IMG/VR virus record: IMGVR_UViG_3300022680_000058
Span: 83,980 to 147,979 of that record
Length of the DNA stretch: 64,000 nucleotides
Strand: one strand, 5' to 3'
Source: a virus
Positions 7,830 to 16,324 of this stretch are shown here, piece after piece. Made by a program: the position numbers and the translations under genes. Under the pieces are notes generated by a model, which was not told the DNA's origin, ran no database searches, and saw only the letters and a program-made list of their open reading frames with translations. Positions within the stretch are counted from its first letter, which is position 1. Each line of letters starts with the position of its first letter.

Positions 7830-8612
7830 CTAATACGGAATGTCCTCATCGAGCGCATTGTCATCGGAGCTGTTGTCTTCCTGGCCAGAACCGCTCCCAC
7901 CGCTCGAAGAGCTCGAAGGACCACCGAGGAGAGTGAGGAGGTCCGCATTGCTTCGAGGCTTGATGATTTCCTCGAAGTTGTAGGGCTCGATCGGGTTGTA
8001 CTTCAGGAATTTCTCCAGGGTCATGTGCTTCTTCTCGTCGTCGATCCGCTCGTTGACCCTCTTGATGTGATCCGGGAGTTGAGCCTTGACCCATGCGACC
8101 ACGGCGTCTGGCTCGATGACCTCCACGACCGTGATGTCGTCACCCACACGCTCCGTCTGCTTCCCTGAGCGGTAGCAGTCGATGACGAGCCCGCGAAGGT
8201 GCCCATGCTGCTCCTTCAGTCTCTTGAGCTTCTTGAGGGTCCCCGGTCTGTCCTTCCCACCGAGTTTCGGCTCGAAGATCTTCCGACTGAAGCACCAGAG
8301 CCTGCCGTCCTTCCCCTCATTCGGCGTGAGCGTGATGATGGTGTGGAGCCCGACGAAATATGGCCGCTTGTCCGGGAATCTGTCACAGACGGCACACACG
8401 TTCTCCATGCGATTGTTCCGCTTGCACGGCTCGTAATTGTCCCACGAACCGTTGGCCTGGAACTTGTGCTCCCAGAACATCATAGGGTCGTCATCGAGAA
8501 TGATGACACGCTCGGTCTGGTCGACGTTGACCCAGAACCTGGACGGCCCCTTTGAAGGGACATCATCGTAGGCGTGATCCGTCGCTTCGTACCCAGTTTT
8601 GAACCAGCTCAC
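7830..8612 (-). CDS. Phage single-stranded DNA-binding protein
   Basis: About 260 residues. The core begins SRFWVNVDQTERVIILDDDP, a style seen in gp32-like phage SSBs, and includes a Cys cluster (C-x8-C-x2-C, near residues 70-85) that may bind zinc as in T4 gp32. The C-terminus is a Ser/Gly linker followed by an acidic tip ending DEDIPY, closely matching the DDDIPF-type tip that recruits partner proteins in bacterial SSBs. The start was set at GTG 8612 because GGAGGTGA lies just upstream. It lies directly upstream of the helicase and downstream of the primase, as expected for a replisome operon. Confidence 0.75.
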   Translation of the reverse strand: MSWFKTGYEATDHAYDDVPSKGPSRFWVNVDQTERVIILDDDPMMFWEHKFQANGSWDNYEPCKRNNRMENVCAVCDRFPDKRPYFVGLHTIITLTPNEGKDGRLWCFSRKIFEPKLGGKDRPGTLKKLKRLKEQHGHLRGLVIDCYRSGKQTERVGDDITVVEVIEPDAVVAWVKAQLPDHIKRVNERIDDEKKHMTLEKFLKYNPIEPYNFEEIIKPRSNADLLTLLGGPSSSSSGGSGSGQEDNSSDDNALDEDIPY

Positions 8613-8625
8613 TGTCTTCACCTCC

Positions 8626-8640
8626 GTACTCAATGAGTAC
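8626..8640 (-). promoter_or_regulatory. Inverted repeat in SSB leader
   Basis: GTACTCAATGAGTAC is a perfect 7+1+7 inverted repeat just upstream of the SSB Shine-Dalgarno sequence. In RNA it could form a hairpin; in DNA it could be an operator. Autoregulation of SSB translation is known for T4 gp32, so a similar role is possible here. Confidence 0.5.
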
Positions 8641-8676
8641 ACTTTCCAGTGCTTTCTCGCACCCTGTTATCCGACA

Positions 8677-8704
8677 ATATTAACACATAGTAGGCAACTG
8701 TCAA
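8677..8704 (-). promoter_or_regulatory. Sigma70-type promoter for the SSB gene
   Basis: TTGACA (8704-8699), a 16-base spacer and TAATAT (8682-8677). The -35 box overlaps the primase stop codon. The leader is about 60 bases and contains the inverted repeat at 8626-8640. Confidence 0.7.
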
Positions 8705-9897
8705 GCTGCAACATCAAAAGGTGGCGGACCCAAGAGGTCCAACAAACCATCGGCCCCCATCCCCCCAGGATCTTTACCTTCTTTCGGTATCCTTGCCATC
8801 ACTGGGATACGCCATGCGATCTTTGCCCTGATCTCCTCAGCCATCTTTCGACCAGCAGCATCACCATCCGGCACGACAAGTACCTTGTTGTAGTAAGCGA
8901 TCAACTTCTCGATCTGGCTGTCACCAGGTGCGGACCCGAGCAGAGCAACCACAGGGCGATACCCGAACTGCCAAAGAATCAAAGCGTCCAGGTGTCCCTC
9001 TACGACATACACGAGAGAATCACCATCCTGAACACGATTCTCCCCGAACAGGTGAAGGTTTCGCTTGAACCCGTCGTTGTGAAGATACTTTGGCGTTGAC
9101 GGCTTCTTACAGCCCGCACAACGCTCTTCATCACCGGTAGGCTCTCCACACCTGGAACACGCCAGCACGCCGTCAGGCTCCAGATGACGACACTCCACAC
9201 ACCGATTCTCTCTGGTTGTCTTGGATGACCCACACCACTGGCAGGCGTAGCGACGTCCAGACACCGCCACAAGGCGTCCAGAGCGGTCCCTCATCGGGAT
9301 CAGAAGTCTCCTCATCCTTTTGTCGTGGCCGAGCTCCCACGCCTTGCACGTCTCGATTGTGAGCCCACGATCCAAAGCATACCTCGGGATGCTCCCAATA
9401 AATGGCTCATAGTGAGACCATGGGATCGACAGGACTTCCTCGGCCTCCCGAATGGCTTCTTTATTGTGCCAGGCAATATCCTCGTCTGTCCCCCCCGCAT
9501 CTTTGATCTGTCGCTCGATCTTCTTCTTCTCAATCTCTTCGTGGGTGATCTTCAGGACACGCTTTCTGGCCTGATGGATGGTCGCATCCACCCCTTTTGG
9601 AACCTGCTCAGACTCGCCATCGAGATACTCAATGAACGGAAACAGGTCCGCCCCTGTCTTCGACATGTAGAGGAGGACAAGGTCTCGAAGAGGGCCGCTC
9701 TCGTGACATGTCCGGCATGCATAGATCGGGTCTCCGCTCCCCCCCTCAAGAATGACCATCGATGGTCGGCTGTCTCGACCCTTCGCATGTGTCCATTGAG
9801 CGAGAAGGCAGTTACACCTGACCTTCATGTTATCCTTGGTCGACACCTCCCGAGCCCCAAGAGCTCGCACGATCGACTCCACCTTGTAGACATTCAT
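8701..9897 (-). CDS. dnaG: TOPRIM primase (DnaG type)
   Basis: 398 residues from ATG 9897, which overlaps the upstream stop as ATGA. An N-terminal zinc-binding domain (about 25-75; paired Cys plus His, ending CRTCHESG) matches CHC2-type primase fingers that recognise the template. The TOPRIM core has the conserved Glu strand (YVVEGHLDALILW) and the DxD strand (VLVVPDGDAAGRK). Between them lie two extra zinc ribbons (YACQWC...CVEC and CSRC...CAGC), an unusual insertion. Primases make RNA primers for lagging-strand synthesis and here should work with the DnaB helicase at 12283. The C-terminus ends soon after TOPRIM and lacks a separate helicase-interaction domain. Confidence 0.85.
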   Translation of the reverse strand: MNVYKVESIVRALGAREVSTKDNMKVRCNCLLAQWTHAKGRDSRPSMVILEGGSGDPIYACRTCHESGPLRDLVLLYMSKTGADLFPFIEYLDGESEQVPKGVDATIHQARKRVLKITHEEIEKKKIERQIKDAGGTDEDIAWHNKEAIREAEEVLSIPWSHYEPFIGSIPRYALDRGLTIETCKAWELGHDKRMRRLLIPMRDRSGRLVAVSGRRYACQWCGSSKTTRENRCVECRHLEPDGVLACSRCGEPTGDEERCAGCKKPSTPKYLHNDGFKRNLHLFGENRVQDGDSLVYVVEGHLDALILWQFGYRPVVALLGSAPGDSQIEKLIAYYNKVLVVPDGDAAGRKMAEEIRAKIAWRIPVMARIPKEGKDPGGMGADGLLDLLGPPPFDVAA

Positions 9898-10157
9898 TTC
9901 GATCGCCAGAAAGGATGAGGACCCACAGTGTAATATGGATTGCTGAATTGACGATGTACCCTGTGTTCTTTTTCGAGCTGTCGAAGGGCCTTTTTGACAA
10001 AGTAAAGTGTTGGCCTCCCCCATGTCTTCGGACGGCTCAGCCTCTCCACGATCATCTGTGGATAGTTGACCCCATGAGAGACGCTCTCGAACACTTCTTC
10101 CTTGAATGTCTTGAAAAGCTCTTCATCGCCGAGAGGGCTATCAGTCTTGAACCCCAT
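9894..10157 (-). CDS. Small winged-helix-like protein
   Basis: 87 residues. The segment ...RLSRPKTWGRPTLYFVKKALRQ... followed by LEKEHRVHRQ looks like a helix-turn-helix plus wing. GGGAGG lies upstream of ATG 10157. It overlaps the primase start by four bases, so it is translated with the primase and may be a replication-linked DNA-binding protein. Confidence 0.55.
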   Translation of the reverse strand: MGFKTDSPLGDEELFKTFKEEVFESVSHGVNYPQMIVERLSRPKTWGRPTLYFVKKALRQLEKEHRVHRQFSNPYYTVGPHPFWRSK

Positions 10158-10320
10158 CGAACAAACCTCCCTGCCTTGGCGCCGATTTGAGCTTCCGCCT
10201 GAGCTCAACGTTCTCTTTTTTGAGGCGCTTGATCTCGCAGTCCTTACAGAACCCCTTCGGACCAACGATATCTACCTCCCAAACGAGCGCCCCACAATCC
10301 TGGCAATTCCTGGTATCCAT
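10141..10320 (-). CDS. Zinc-finger plus coiled-coil microprotein
   Basis: 59 residues. CQDC and CKDC form a likely zinc finger (7-28), followed by a basic helix (IKRLKKENVELRRKL) with heptad-like leucines. Its ATG overlaps the upstream TGA. Possibly an adaptor or DNA-binding dimer; function unknown. Confidence 0.6.
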   Translation of the reverse strand: MDTRNCQDCGALVWEVDIVGPKGFCKDCEIKRLKKENVELRRKLKSAPRQGGLFDGVQD

Positions 10321-10655
10321 CAACAGAAGTACTGGCCAAGAGAGTTTTTGTGGTTCTCCACCCCCTGGATGATTTCCAGGAACTCTGCGCCGGTGAAGAC
10401 CTCGCCGTACTCACTCTCGATAATATTGACCCCAAAGAACGCCTCACAGAGCAACTCGACGTTCGACCGGTGGATTGCCCAAGCAAACATCTTCGAGCTT
10501 CTCAGACCAACATGACATTGAGGCGCATCATCATGCCTCATGGTCCGAACCGCTGGGCACCCATGTGACACCTCGACGAAAGCCTCTTCCCAGCTATCGA
10601 CCGAAATGTTCGTTTTCTGGCAAATGTGACGAATGAGGTAGAAATTCTTGCTCAT
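10320..10655 (-). CDS. Unknown 111-residue protein, probably leaderless
   Basis: No domain recognised. The C-terminal half (GEVFTGAEFLEIIQGVENH) looks like a small alpha/beta fold. It heads the primase operon. The ATG at 10655 lacks a Shine-Dalgarno sequence and follows the -10 box by six bases. Confidence 0.6.
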   Translation of the reverse strand: MSKNFYLIRHICQKTNISVDSWEEAFVEVSHGCPAVRTMRHDDAPQCHVGLRSSKMFAWAIHRSNVELLCEAFFGVNIIESEYGEVFTGAEFLEIIQGVENHKNSLGQYFC

Positions 10656-10661
10656 GGATGG

Positions 10662-10690
10662 ATAGTAATCATACGGTTACGCTCTGTCAA
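10662..10690 (-). promoter_or_regulatory. Sigma70-type promoter, leaderless output
   Basis: TTGACA (10690-10685), a 17-base spacer and TACTAT (10667-10662), then six bases to the ATG at 10655. Confidence 0.7.
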
Positions 10691-10694
10691 CGAG

Positions 10695-11171
10695 CTATCC
10701 CGTCATCACCCCATCTGCCCTGAGCTGACTCTCCTCGACGTCCCACCACGGGGTAAAGTCTTCGAGGATCGCGTCGATCTGGTCCATAGAGAAGACACGG
10801 ACATTCAATGGCTTGTGGTATTCAGGGACCTTGAATCTGTGCTCATCGCCGAGCCTCGAACCAAGCCGCCTGTTGTACAGGACATCATCACCGAGTTTCA
10901 CGGGAATTCGTGGGAAGTATCGACGCTTCTCTCCTTCCCTGACGAATGGCCGACCACCGCCGATGGCCACTACGCGACCATACCTACAATCATTCAGCCT
11001 GTAGCGACCGAACTGAGTGTCTTCTTTGGCGCCAACCATCATCTCATTCCCGAGGATGATTCCACCTTCTGTCCGGTCAGGCTGTCCATATTCGACCACA
11101 TAGACGAACGCATTCATCGGTGTGATCGGAAATCCTTCAACCTTCTGACTCTCTATCAACTCTTCTCTCAC
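10695..11171 (-). CDS. GroES-like co-chaperonin
   Basis: 158 residues. The order of elements matches the Cpn10 fold: an N-terminal strand (MNAFVYVVEY), a mobile-loop position with EGGIILGNEM, a second strand with YGRVVAIGGGR, then VKLGDDVLYNRRLGS, and a final strand plus FSMDQIDAILED. GroES proteins cap GroEL during folding; T4 gp31 is the classic phage version needed for capsid protein folding. This one is longer than host GroES (about 95 residues), with inserts near residues 45-60 and 115-130. It overlaps the next gene by four bases. No GroEL is visible, so it would act with host GroEL. Confidence 0.65.
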   Translation of the reverse strand: MREELIESQKVEGFPITPMNAFVYVVEYGQPDRTEGGIILGNEMMVGAKEDTQFGRYRLNDCRYGRVVAIGGGRPFVREGEKRRYFPRIPVKLGDDVLYNRRLGSRLGDEHRFKVPEYHKPLNVRVFSMDQIDAILEDFTPWWDVEESQLRADGVMTG

Positions 11172-11752
11172 TCTCCTTCTCCTTCCTCGAAAAGTGGAAT
11201 CGTCTTTTTGTCATCTGTTCCACGGGCATCATCGACAAGCTCTCGCCAATCGACATCAACCCCACACGCTCGACACTTCAAAACAGGAATGTGGTTATCT
11301 CCAGCCCCCATCTCTCCCCGGAACTTGTCGAGTTCATCCGCATGACCACACTCTCTGCACGTTATGGTCGTGACATATGTCCTGAGGAGAGCCCATGCCA
11401 TCTCGCCGAGGTAGTCATCAAGGCCTCGGATCTTTCCTGCGAACACCCCAGCATCAGGGGATGGAACACGAGCCCCTGTAGGATGCTCTGCGTTTTGTCG
11501 CTGCACGAGCTCTTCGAGGTCCATGCTCACAGAAACATTCGGGATCTCGCCCGATAGATGGTCTATCAACTCATTACCATCCATACCTTCAGCAATTTCT
11601 TTGACAGCATCACGAGACGACGCCATCACAGTCCAAGACACAGTGAACGTCCACTGAACCTCAAAAGACCTCTGTGGATCGACCTTTTCATCCCTCAGGA
11701 ACTCGATCGCTTCCCTCTTGAACCTCTTCCTATCCTCTTCCGAGACCGTCAT
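11168..11752 (-). CDS. Unknown protein with zinc ribbon
   Basis: 194 residues. An N-terminal strand-rich part (FEVQWTFTVSWTVMA) is followed by a zinc ribbon with CREC and CRAC near residues 132-165. The acidic C-terminus overlaps the co-chaperonin gene start. GGAGG lies upstream of the ATG. Function unknown. Confidence 0.6.
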   Translation of the reverse strand: MTVSEEDRKRFKREAIEFLRDEKVDPQRSFEVQWTFTVSWTVMASSRDAVKEIAEGMDGNELIDHLSGEIPNVSVSMDLEELVQRQNAEHPTGARVPSPDAGVFAGKIRGLDDYLGEMAWALLRTYVTTITCRECGHADELDKFRGEMGAGDNHIPVLKCRACGVDVDWRELVDDARGTDDKKTIPLFEEGEGE

Positions 11753-11779
11753 CTCCCGTACCTCCTGTTGGCCCCTGAA

Positions 11780-12256
11780 TTACGCTGAAAGGTCCGCCCT
11801 GGCGTTCTCCGCATCCGCCAGAATATCAGCCTCCTCCTCCGTCAGCGCCTCCCTTGATGCTTCCCTGACCTCAGATCGAATCTCCCTCGCCTTATCAAAG
11901 ATGTCTACATGGGTTTTCCCTTTGAACGGACCCTTGTATTTCATATCGAGAGACACCTTCAGAACAAACGTCGCGAACAAGCATATGATCTCATTGGCCA
12001 CATACGAGACAACACTGATGAACCCACCAAAAACGACAATCTCTCCAATAGTCCCTGAATGAAAGTACACCCAAATGGCTCCAACCCACACCCCAGTACA
12101 CATCGAGCACGAGATGAGCTCACCAAGCCACCTGAGCGGGTTGTACTTCTTCTCAAAAGACTTCAGAAACTTCCTGAGCCCATTAAAAATCTTTCCAGTC
12201 GAGACAACGATCGTCACGCCCACAAGCCCAACAATCTCAAACGCTGAAATCTCCAT
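11780..12256 (-). CDS. Membrane protein, DUF1360-like
   Basis: 158 residues with hydrophobic helices at about 5-22, 48-66, 70-90 and 90-105, then a charged helical tail. The segment CSMCTGVWVGAI after the first helix matches the Cys-x2-Cys-TG-x-W-V-G signature I associate with the DUF1360 family of phage and spore-former membrane proteins. Function of that family is unknown to me. Confidence 0.6.
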   Translation of the reverse strand: MEISAFEIVGLVGVTIVVSTGKIFNGLRKFLKSFEKKYNPLRWLGELISCSMCTGVWVGAIWVYFHSGTIGEIVVFGGFISVVSYVANEIICLFATFVLKVSLDMKYKGPFKGKTHVDIFDKAREIRSEVREASREALTEEEADILADAENARADLSA

Positions 12257-12282
12257 TTTCTCCGTCTCCTAGTATGCTTCTA

Positions 12283-13611
12283 CTAAAAAATGACGTCATC
12301 GAAATTTTCGTCTGCGAACTCCGATGTCTCAACCTGTGTTCCAATCTCACTGAAATCCATCGTCTCCATATCCCACTTGACGACAATCGAACTGATCTGC
12401 GCCTGTCGACGGGCCTTCAATGGCACATAAAGCATCTGCTTATCGAGCTTCATGTCCACATCCTGGAACATGGCGAATAGATTCTGAAAGTCCCAAAGCA
12501 TGGTGTCTGACATCGCCAGAGCATTTTCGAGGCCACCTGTTCCGTGACCCTTCTTGATGGACTTTTTTGACCCCTTCTTGACATCGCCATCTCTGGAGAG
12601 CTGTGAGATAGCAACGAACGGGATATCACACCGCCGATTGAATCCTCTCATCCAGTCAATGGTGTCCAAGATTCGATCGTATCGACCACCCTTCGATCCG
12701 GGACCAGACTTCACACCACCGCTCGCCACCTTCAACATGTAAAGACTATCGATCCCAAGGATGTCGGGCTCGACCGCATCCACAGCCTCTTCGATGTAGC
12801 TCGGACTCAGACGTTCCTCATCATCGAGAATGAAATAATTCTGAGCCGTCTCTCTAAGATTTGTTACCGTCTCGTAATACTTCGGCTCTACGAAGTTTCC
12901 GAGAGACGCCGAAACTACGTGCCCAAAATTCAGCCGACCCCTCATCGCGATCTGCCGCTCGGCGAGCTCCCCGCGAGTCATCTCTGGAGACACAACAAGG
13001 ACCCGCTTTTTCTGCTCAAAGTAAGCATGATCCATGATATTGATAAGAGTGAACGTCTTACCAGTCGATGGCCGAGCAACAAATCCTGTGATTGTCTTCG
13101 GCCACATCCCCATGGTGACATTCGTCATCGTCTCCCACGGGAACGCAATCCCTATTTCACCCCGCTTCGTCCGCTCGTACACATCGACAGCATCATCTAC
13201 AGCTTCAGCAAGGGTGTGAATCCTCACCCGTTTGATGCTCGACTTCTGAAGATGAGCAGCAAGCTTTGAGACCTCCTCTTCCGCCTCCTTCTGCTCACCC
13301 TTCTCCAGATGCTCTGAACTTTTGCTGAGCCCATACCTGAGCGCCCTGAACCTCGACCTCTCGAAGAGTTCATCGAGCACATACGTGATCGACACACCGT
13401 CTTCCACAGGTTCGAGTTTCTTCCCTGTCTTGTCCTGGATCACAGATGACGGAGGAACCGTCTCGTGTTCAGCAATGTGCTTTAAGATAAACCGGAAAGC
13501 AGCTTTCGACGGAGGAAGTAAGATATCATCACAGAGTCCTGCTTCCCGCGCCTTCACAAAGCTTTTGTCGTCCCTGGTAGCCAACCATAGGACAGCATTG
13601 TCCAAATCCAT
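12283..13611 (-). CDS. dnaB: Replicative DNA helicase, DnaB type
   Basis: 442 residues. The RecA-like C-terminal domain starts at about 140 with IAFPWETMTNVTMGMWPKTI, then Walker A ARPSTGKT, a Walker B strand ending GIDSLY, and later VAISQLSRDGD (sensor region), all standard for DnaB helicases. A short helical N-terminal domain (about 1-110) precedes it. Hexameric DnaB unwinds DNA 5'-3' ahead of the fork and stimulates primase. The loader-like ATPase upstream and the primase downstream complete the set. Confidence 0.9.
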   Translation of the reverse strand: MDLDNAVLWLATRDDKSFVKAREAGLCDDILLPPSKAAFRFILKHIAEHETVPPSSVIQDKTGKKLEPVEDGVSITYVLDELFERSRFRALRYGLSKSSEHLEKGEQKEAEEEVSKLAAHLQKSSIKRVRIHTLAEAVDDAVDVYERTKRGEIGIAFPWETMTNVTMGMWPKTITGFVARPSTGKTFTLINIMDHAYFEQKKRVLVVSPEMTRGELAERQIAMRGRLNFGHVVSASLGNFVEPKYYETVTNLRETAQNYFILDDEERLSPSYIEEAVDAVEPDILGIDSLYMLKVASGGVKSGPGSKGGRYDRILDTIDWMRGFNRRCDIPFVAISQLSRDGDVKKGSKKSIKKGHGTGGLENALAMSDTMLWDFQNLFAMFQDVDMKLDKQMLYVPLKARRQAQISSIVVKWDMETMDFSEIGTQVETSEFADENFDDVIF

Positions 13612-13655
13612 AGGACAACCTCTCAGCCTCGAATCGAGGCCAACCTACCTTGGTG

Positions 13656-14300
13656 TTATCCGACAGCCATTCGAGAAGCCATGGCTTCAGCGGCGCCATT
13701 CCTAAGGTTCTCTCCCACGAACTTCAATGGGAGAAGTGTCTCCTTCATGACCTCCATCATCGATGGAATGTAGACACTCATCAGTGAAGCCGCACCCTTC
13801 TTCGACGACGAAAGTGGAAGATTCGTCGTGATGATCGTCGTCCTCTTGGAAGCGGACCTCTCACGGATCAGATTCTCGAAGAGCCTCTCCGTGAACCCAG
13901 TCTCCCCAGGGTGCTCTTTCCCGAGGTCATCAAGGATCAGAACATCAACGGCTCGGGCTCTATCATCAATGCTCTGGTCCTCATCGAACATCGTTCTGTT
14001 GAGGACCGCTTGCCTGAGACTCTCAGCAGTGGTGAAGAACACAGACGCACCACGGCGCCGAGCTTCCATCCCGATCAGAGCAGCCACTGATGTCTTTCCA
14101 ACACCATTGTTGCCCCAGAACAGAAGCCCCTCTCCTCTATCGAGGTTGCCGTCGAGGTCCTTGAGGTATGCCGCGACATGATCCCTGATCCCTTCCGAGA
14201 TCTGATCGAGACGAACATTCCAGAACCGTCGAGGGAGATTCATTCTTTCAACATGAGCCTGCGTGAGGCGCATCCTATGTCCGACGATTCTCATCACCAT
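13656..14300 (-). CDS. DnaC-like helicase loader ATPase
   Basis: About 214 residues. Walker A is WGNNGVGKTSV (near 65), Walker B is VLILDDLGKE (near 120), and sensor 1 is TTIITTNLPLS, the order seen in the DnaC/IstB AAA+ family. These ATPases load DnaB rings on ssDNA. The neighbouring DnaB gene makes this the obvious partner. The start at 14300 has AGGA close upstream. It ends with an amphipathic helix. Confidence 0.85.
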   Translation of the reverse strand: MVMRIVGHRMRLTQAHVERMNLPRRFWNVRLDQISEGIRDHVAAYLKDLDGNLDRGEGLLFWGNNGVGKTSVAALIGMEARRRGASVFFTTAESLRQAVLNRTMFDEDQSIDDRARAVDVLILDDLGKEHPGETGFTERLFENLIRERSASKRTTIITTNLPLSSSKKGAASLMSVYIPSMMEVMKETLLPLKFVGENLRNGAAEAMASRMAVG

Positions 14301-14335
14301 CACCGTCCTATCCCTGAGAGCTCAGAACAGGTTCT

Positions 14336-14794
14336 TCACCCCCAACCGACCGTCGGCGCGTCCTGCGCCGCCTCGTCGTCGTATTCACCTCTCAGGACCC
14401 GCTCCCTCTTCGAGGTCGGAATCCTCACCACACCGTCAATCTCAGCTTTCAGACGCTCTCGCAAGCTCCAGCACAGCTTCATCGGCGGGAGTTCATCTCG
14501 ACGCTCCTGAGCAGATGTCCTGCGTTTCTTCCAGGTCTTGATAAAGTGCCTGACAATCTCTGCTGCCTCATCGAACCCTTCTTCTGACACAAGTTTCTTT
14601 GCCAGAGAATATTCAGCCCCTCCCCACCTTGGGGTGGTACCGAATTCAGCCTTCATTTCTGACGACCATTCCCTGAACAGTGCCCTCGCAGGATTCTCCC
14701 GCTGGAGCCGCTTTGATCTTACTTCCCTGCTCGCCCTGTTTTTTGCCATCCTGGCTTCCAAGGCAGCCCTCATTCCTTGTGCTCGATCCGGCAT
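14336..14794 (-). CDS. Basic protein at head of helicase-loader operon, probably leaderless
   Basis: 152 residues, Arg/Lys-rich and helical, ending with an acidic tail. It lies directly upstream of the loader and DnaB genes, the position where phages often encode an initiator or replisome organiser, but no motif proves this. The ATG at 14794 has no Shine-Dalgarno sequence and follows the -10 box by seven bases. Confidence 0.6.
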   Translation of the reverse strand: MPDRAQGMRAALEARMAKNRASREVRSKRLQRENPARALFREWSSEMKAEFGTTPRWGGAEYSLAKKLVSEEGFDEAAEIVRHFIKTWKKRRTSAQERRDELPPMKLCWSLRERLKAEIDGVVRIPTSKRERVLRGEYDDEAAQDAPTVGWG

Positions 14795-14801
14795 TATCGA
14801 T

Positions 14802-14829
14802 ATATTAGCCCATCAGGACCGATTGTCAA
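14802..14829 (-). promoter_or_regulatory. Sigma70-type promoter for the helicase operon
   Basis: TTGACA (14829-14824), a 16-base spacer and TAATAT (14807-14802). The ATG at 14794 follows after seven bases. Confidence 0.7.
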
Positions 14830-15105
14830 TCAGTCCGGAGGCAATACCTCCTCAACATCGTTCGGTTCAACAGCCTCAAGCACTCCATGTCTACGAATCT
14901 CAATTCTGTAGTAGACAGAGAGCCAATTCTTTCCATACCTCGATTGAACATTGGGTCGAAATCTCATGGCCTGGAGTTCATCCATCGTTCTCAAAATGTC
15001 CTTCGCTCCTCTGACCGTGATGACCTCATACACCTTCTTGTCGCTCCTCAGCCTTACCCTTTCTCCAATCCTTGGCCTCGGCCATTGGTTCATGATGTCG
15101 CTCAC
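14830..15105 (-). CDS. Small KOW/SH3-like protein
   Basis: 91 residues, beginning with a strand pattern IGERVRLRSDKKVYEVITV that resembles a KOW or SH3-like barrel. GTG 15105 was chosen because GGAGG lies five bases upstream and GTG overlaps the preceding TGA. Its stop lies just beside the -35 box of the helicase promoter. Function unknown. Confidence 0.55.
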   Translation of the reverse strand: MSDIMNQWPRPRIGERVRLRSDKKVYEVITVRGAKDILRTMDELQAMRFRPNVQSRYGKNWLSVYYRIEIRRHGVLEAVEPNDVEEVLPPD

Positions 15106-15446
15106 AGCATCCTCCGGATCATGTTGCTCGTCATCACAACACCGAGCATGAACTTCTCAGCATCCTCTGGAGAAAGCCGCCTCAACTCATCCAGCCTCGG
15201 AGGTGGCCTCTTGACCTTCAGAGCTGTCTCCTGAGCTGCCATCCCAACCTCTGCGAGCTCAACCTTGTTGCCTTGGCCCCACACAGACTCGTTCGAGTAC
15301 ATGACACACCAAGCACACATAGGTCTCTTCTCAATGGTACCATCGTTTTCAACGTCAACAGACCACGAAGCAGATCGCCTCCCACAAACAACACACGCCT
15401 CTCGGTCCTTCAGGAGGCGAACTTCTTCAGCCACGATCGTTATCAA
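15102..15446 (-). CDS. Zinc-binding unknown protein
   Basis: 114 residues with CVVC and CAWC pairs (19-46) forming a likely zinc knuckle. The C-terminal part is helical. It starts at TTG 15446 with AAGGAGG upstream. It is divergent from the endolysin gene, with 56 bases between them. Confidence 0.6.
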   Translation of the reverse strand: MITIVAEEVRLLKDREACVVCGRRSASWSVDVENDGTIEKRPMCAWCVMYSNESVWGQGNKVELAEVGMAAQETALKVKRPPPRLDELRRLSPEDAEKFMLGVVMTSNMIRRML

Positions 15447-15502
15447 CCCATCCTCCTTCTTTTAAGCTATATACTAGATTTGAACTGTCAAAGGAGGTTT
15501 TT

Positions 15503-16324
15503 GTGGGAGTCATCGTAAACGGAGCAGATATCACAGTCCCTGGAGTGCCCAATATCCAGAACTACATCGAAGAACCAAAATTCGCCTTGAAAGCGAATGA
15601 TGGTCGCCCCCGTCCCAACACCTGGGTCCGAGGTATCGTCCTGCACACAACGAAAGGAATCCCTGGAGGACGGCAACGAATCCCTCAAAAAATCAAGTCC
15701 GGGTTCGGGCCAAACTATCGTCGCGATGAAAAAGTCGCCCAGATGTGGAGCATGGACGCGAGAAACGCTGGAGCCCACCTCGTGTGTGACAGCGACGGCT
15801 CCTGGGTCTGCACTGCTGACCTCCAGAATTTCGCCGCCTACCACGCCGGGAACGTCAACACCGTGACCGTCGGGATCGAGATCTATCAGGAGAGCGATGG
15901 AGGACTCTACGAATGCCAGCTCCTAGAAGTCGTCAAGATGATTGACTTCCTAACGCGCCTCTTCAGCATCCAACGACAAATCCACTGGCCGTACAATCGC
16001 CGAGCCATCAAACGAGGTCTCCGTCGAGGGCTCGACATGGTTGGTGTCTACGGGCATCGAGACTGTTCAAACAACAGGGGCCGTGGAGACCCAGGAGACG
16101 CCATCATGGAACGCTTGATCGAGGCTGGATACGAGAGCTTCAACTTCGACGAGGACGAGGACAAAAAAGCTTGGACAGAGAGACAAGAAAGCCTGAACCT
16201 TCTCACCGATGGTGTCCCTGGTCCGAAAACATCAAGGGCTCTGCTCGAAAACGGCTATCGTCACGGACTGTGGATTCCTCGTCCTGGTGACAGTGAGTCA
16301 ATCATTCAAGAAATTCTCACCTGA
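15503..16324 (+). CDS. Endolysin: N-acetylmuramoyl-L-alanine amidase
   Basis: 273 residues. The amidase_2/PGRP core is visible: GIVLHTTKG (first zinc His, near 47), the substrate strand with AGAHLVCDSDG, AAYHAGN, GIEIYQ, and YGHRDC...GRGDPGDAIM (second His and final Asp near 183-200). The C-terminal 60 residues (SLNLLTDGVPGPKTSRALLEN) resemble a peptidoglycan-binding repeat. It cleaves the bond between MurNAc and the stem peptide at lysis. No signal peptide is seen, so a holin would be needed. The start is GTG with AAAGGAGG upstream. Its stop abuts the convergent gene with no gap. Confidence 0.85.
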   Translation: MGVIVNGADITVPGVPNIQNYIEEPKFALKANDGRPRPNTWVRGIVLHTTKGIPGGRQRIPQKIKSGFGPNYRRDEKVAQMWSMDARNAGAHLVCDSDGSWVCTADLQNFAAYHAGNVNTVTVGIEIYQESDGGLYECQLLEVVKMIDFLTRLFSIQRQIHWPYNRRAIKRGLRRGLDMVGVYGHRDCSNNRGRGDPGDAIMERLIEAGYESFNFDEDEDKKAWTERQESLNLLTDGVPGPKTSRALLENGYRHGLWIPRPGDSESIIQEILT

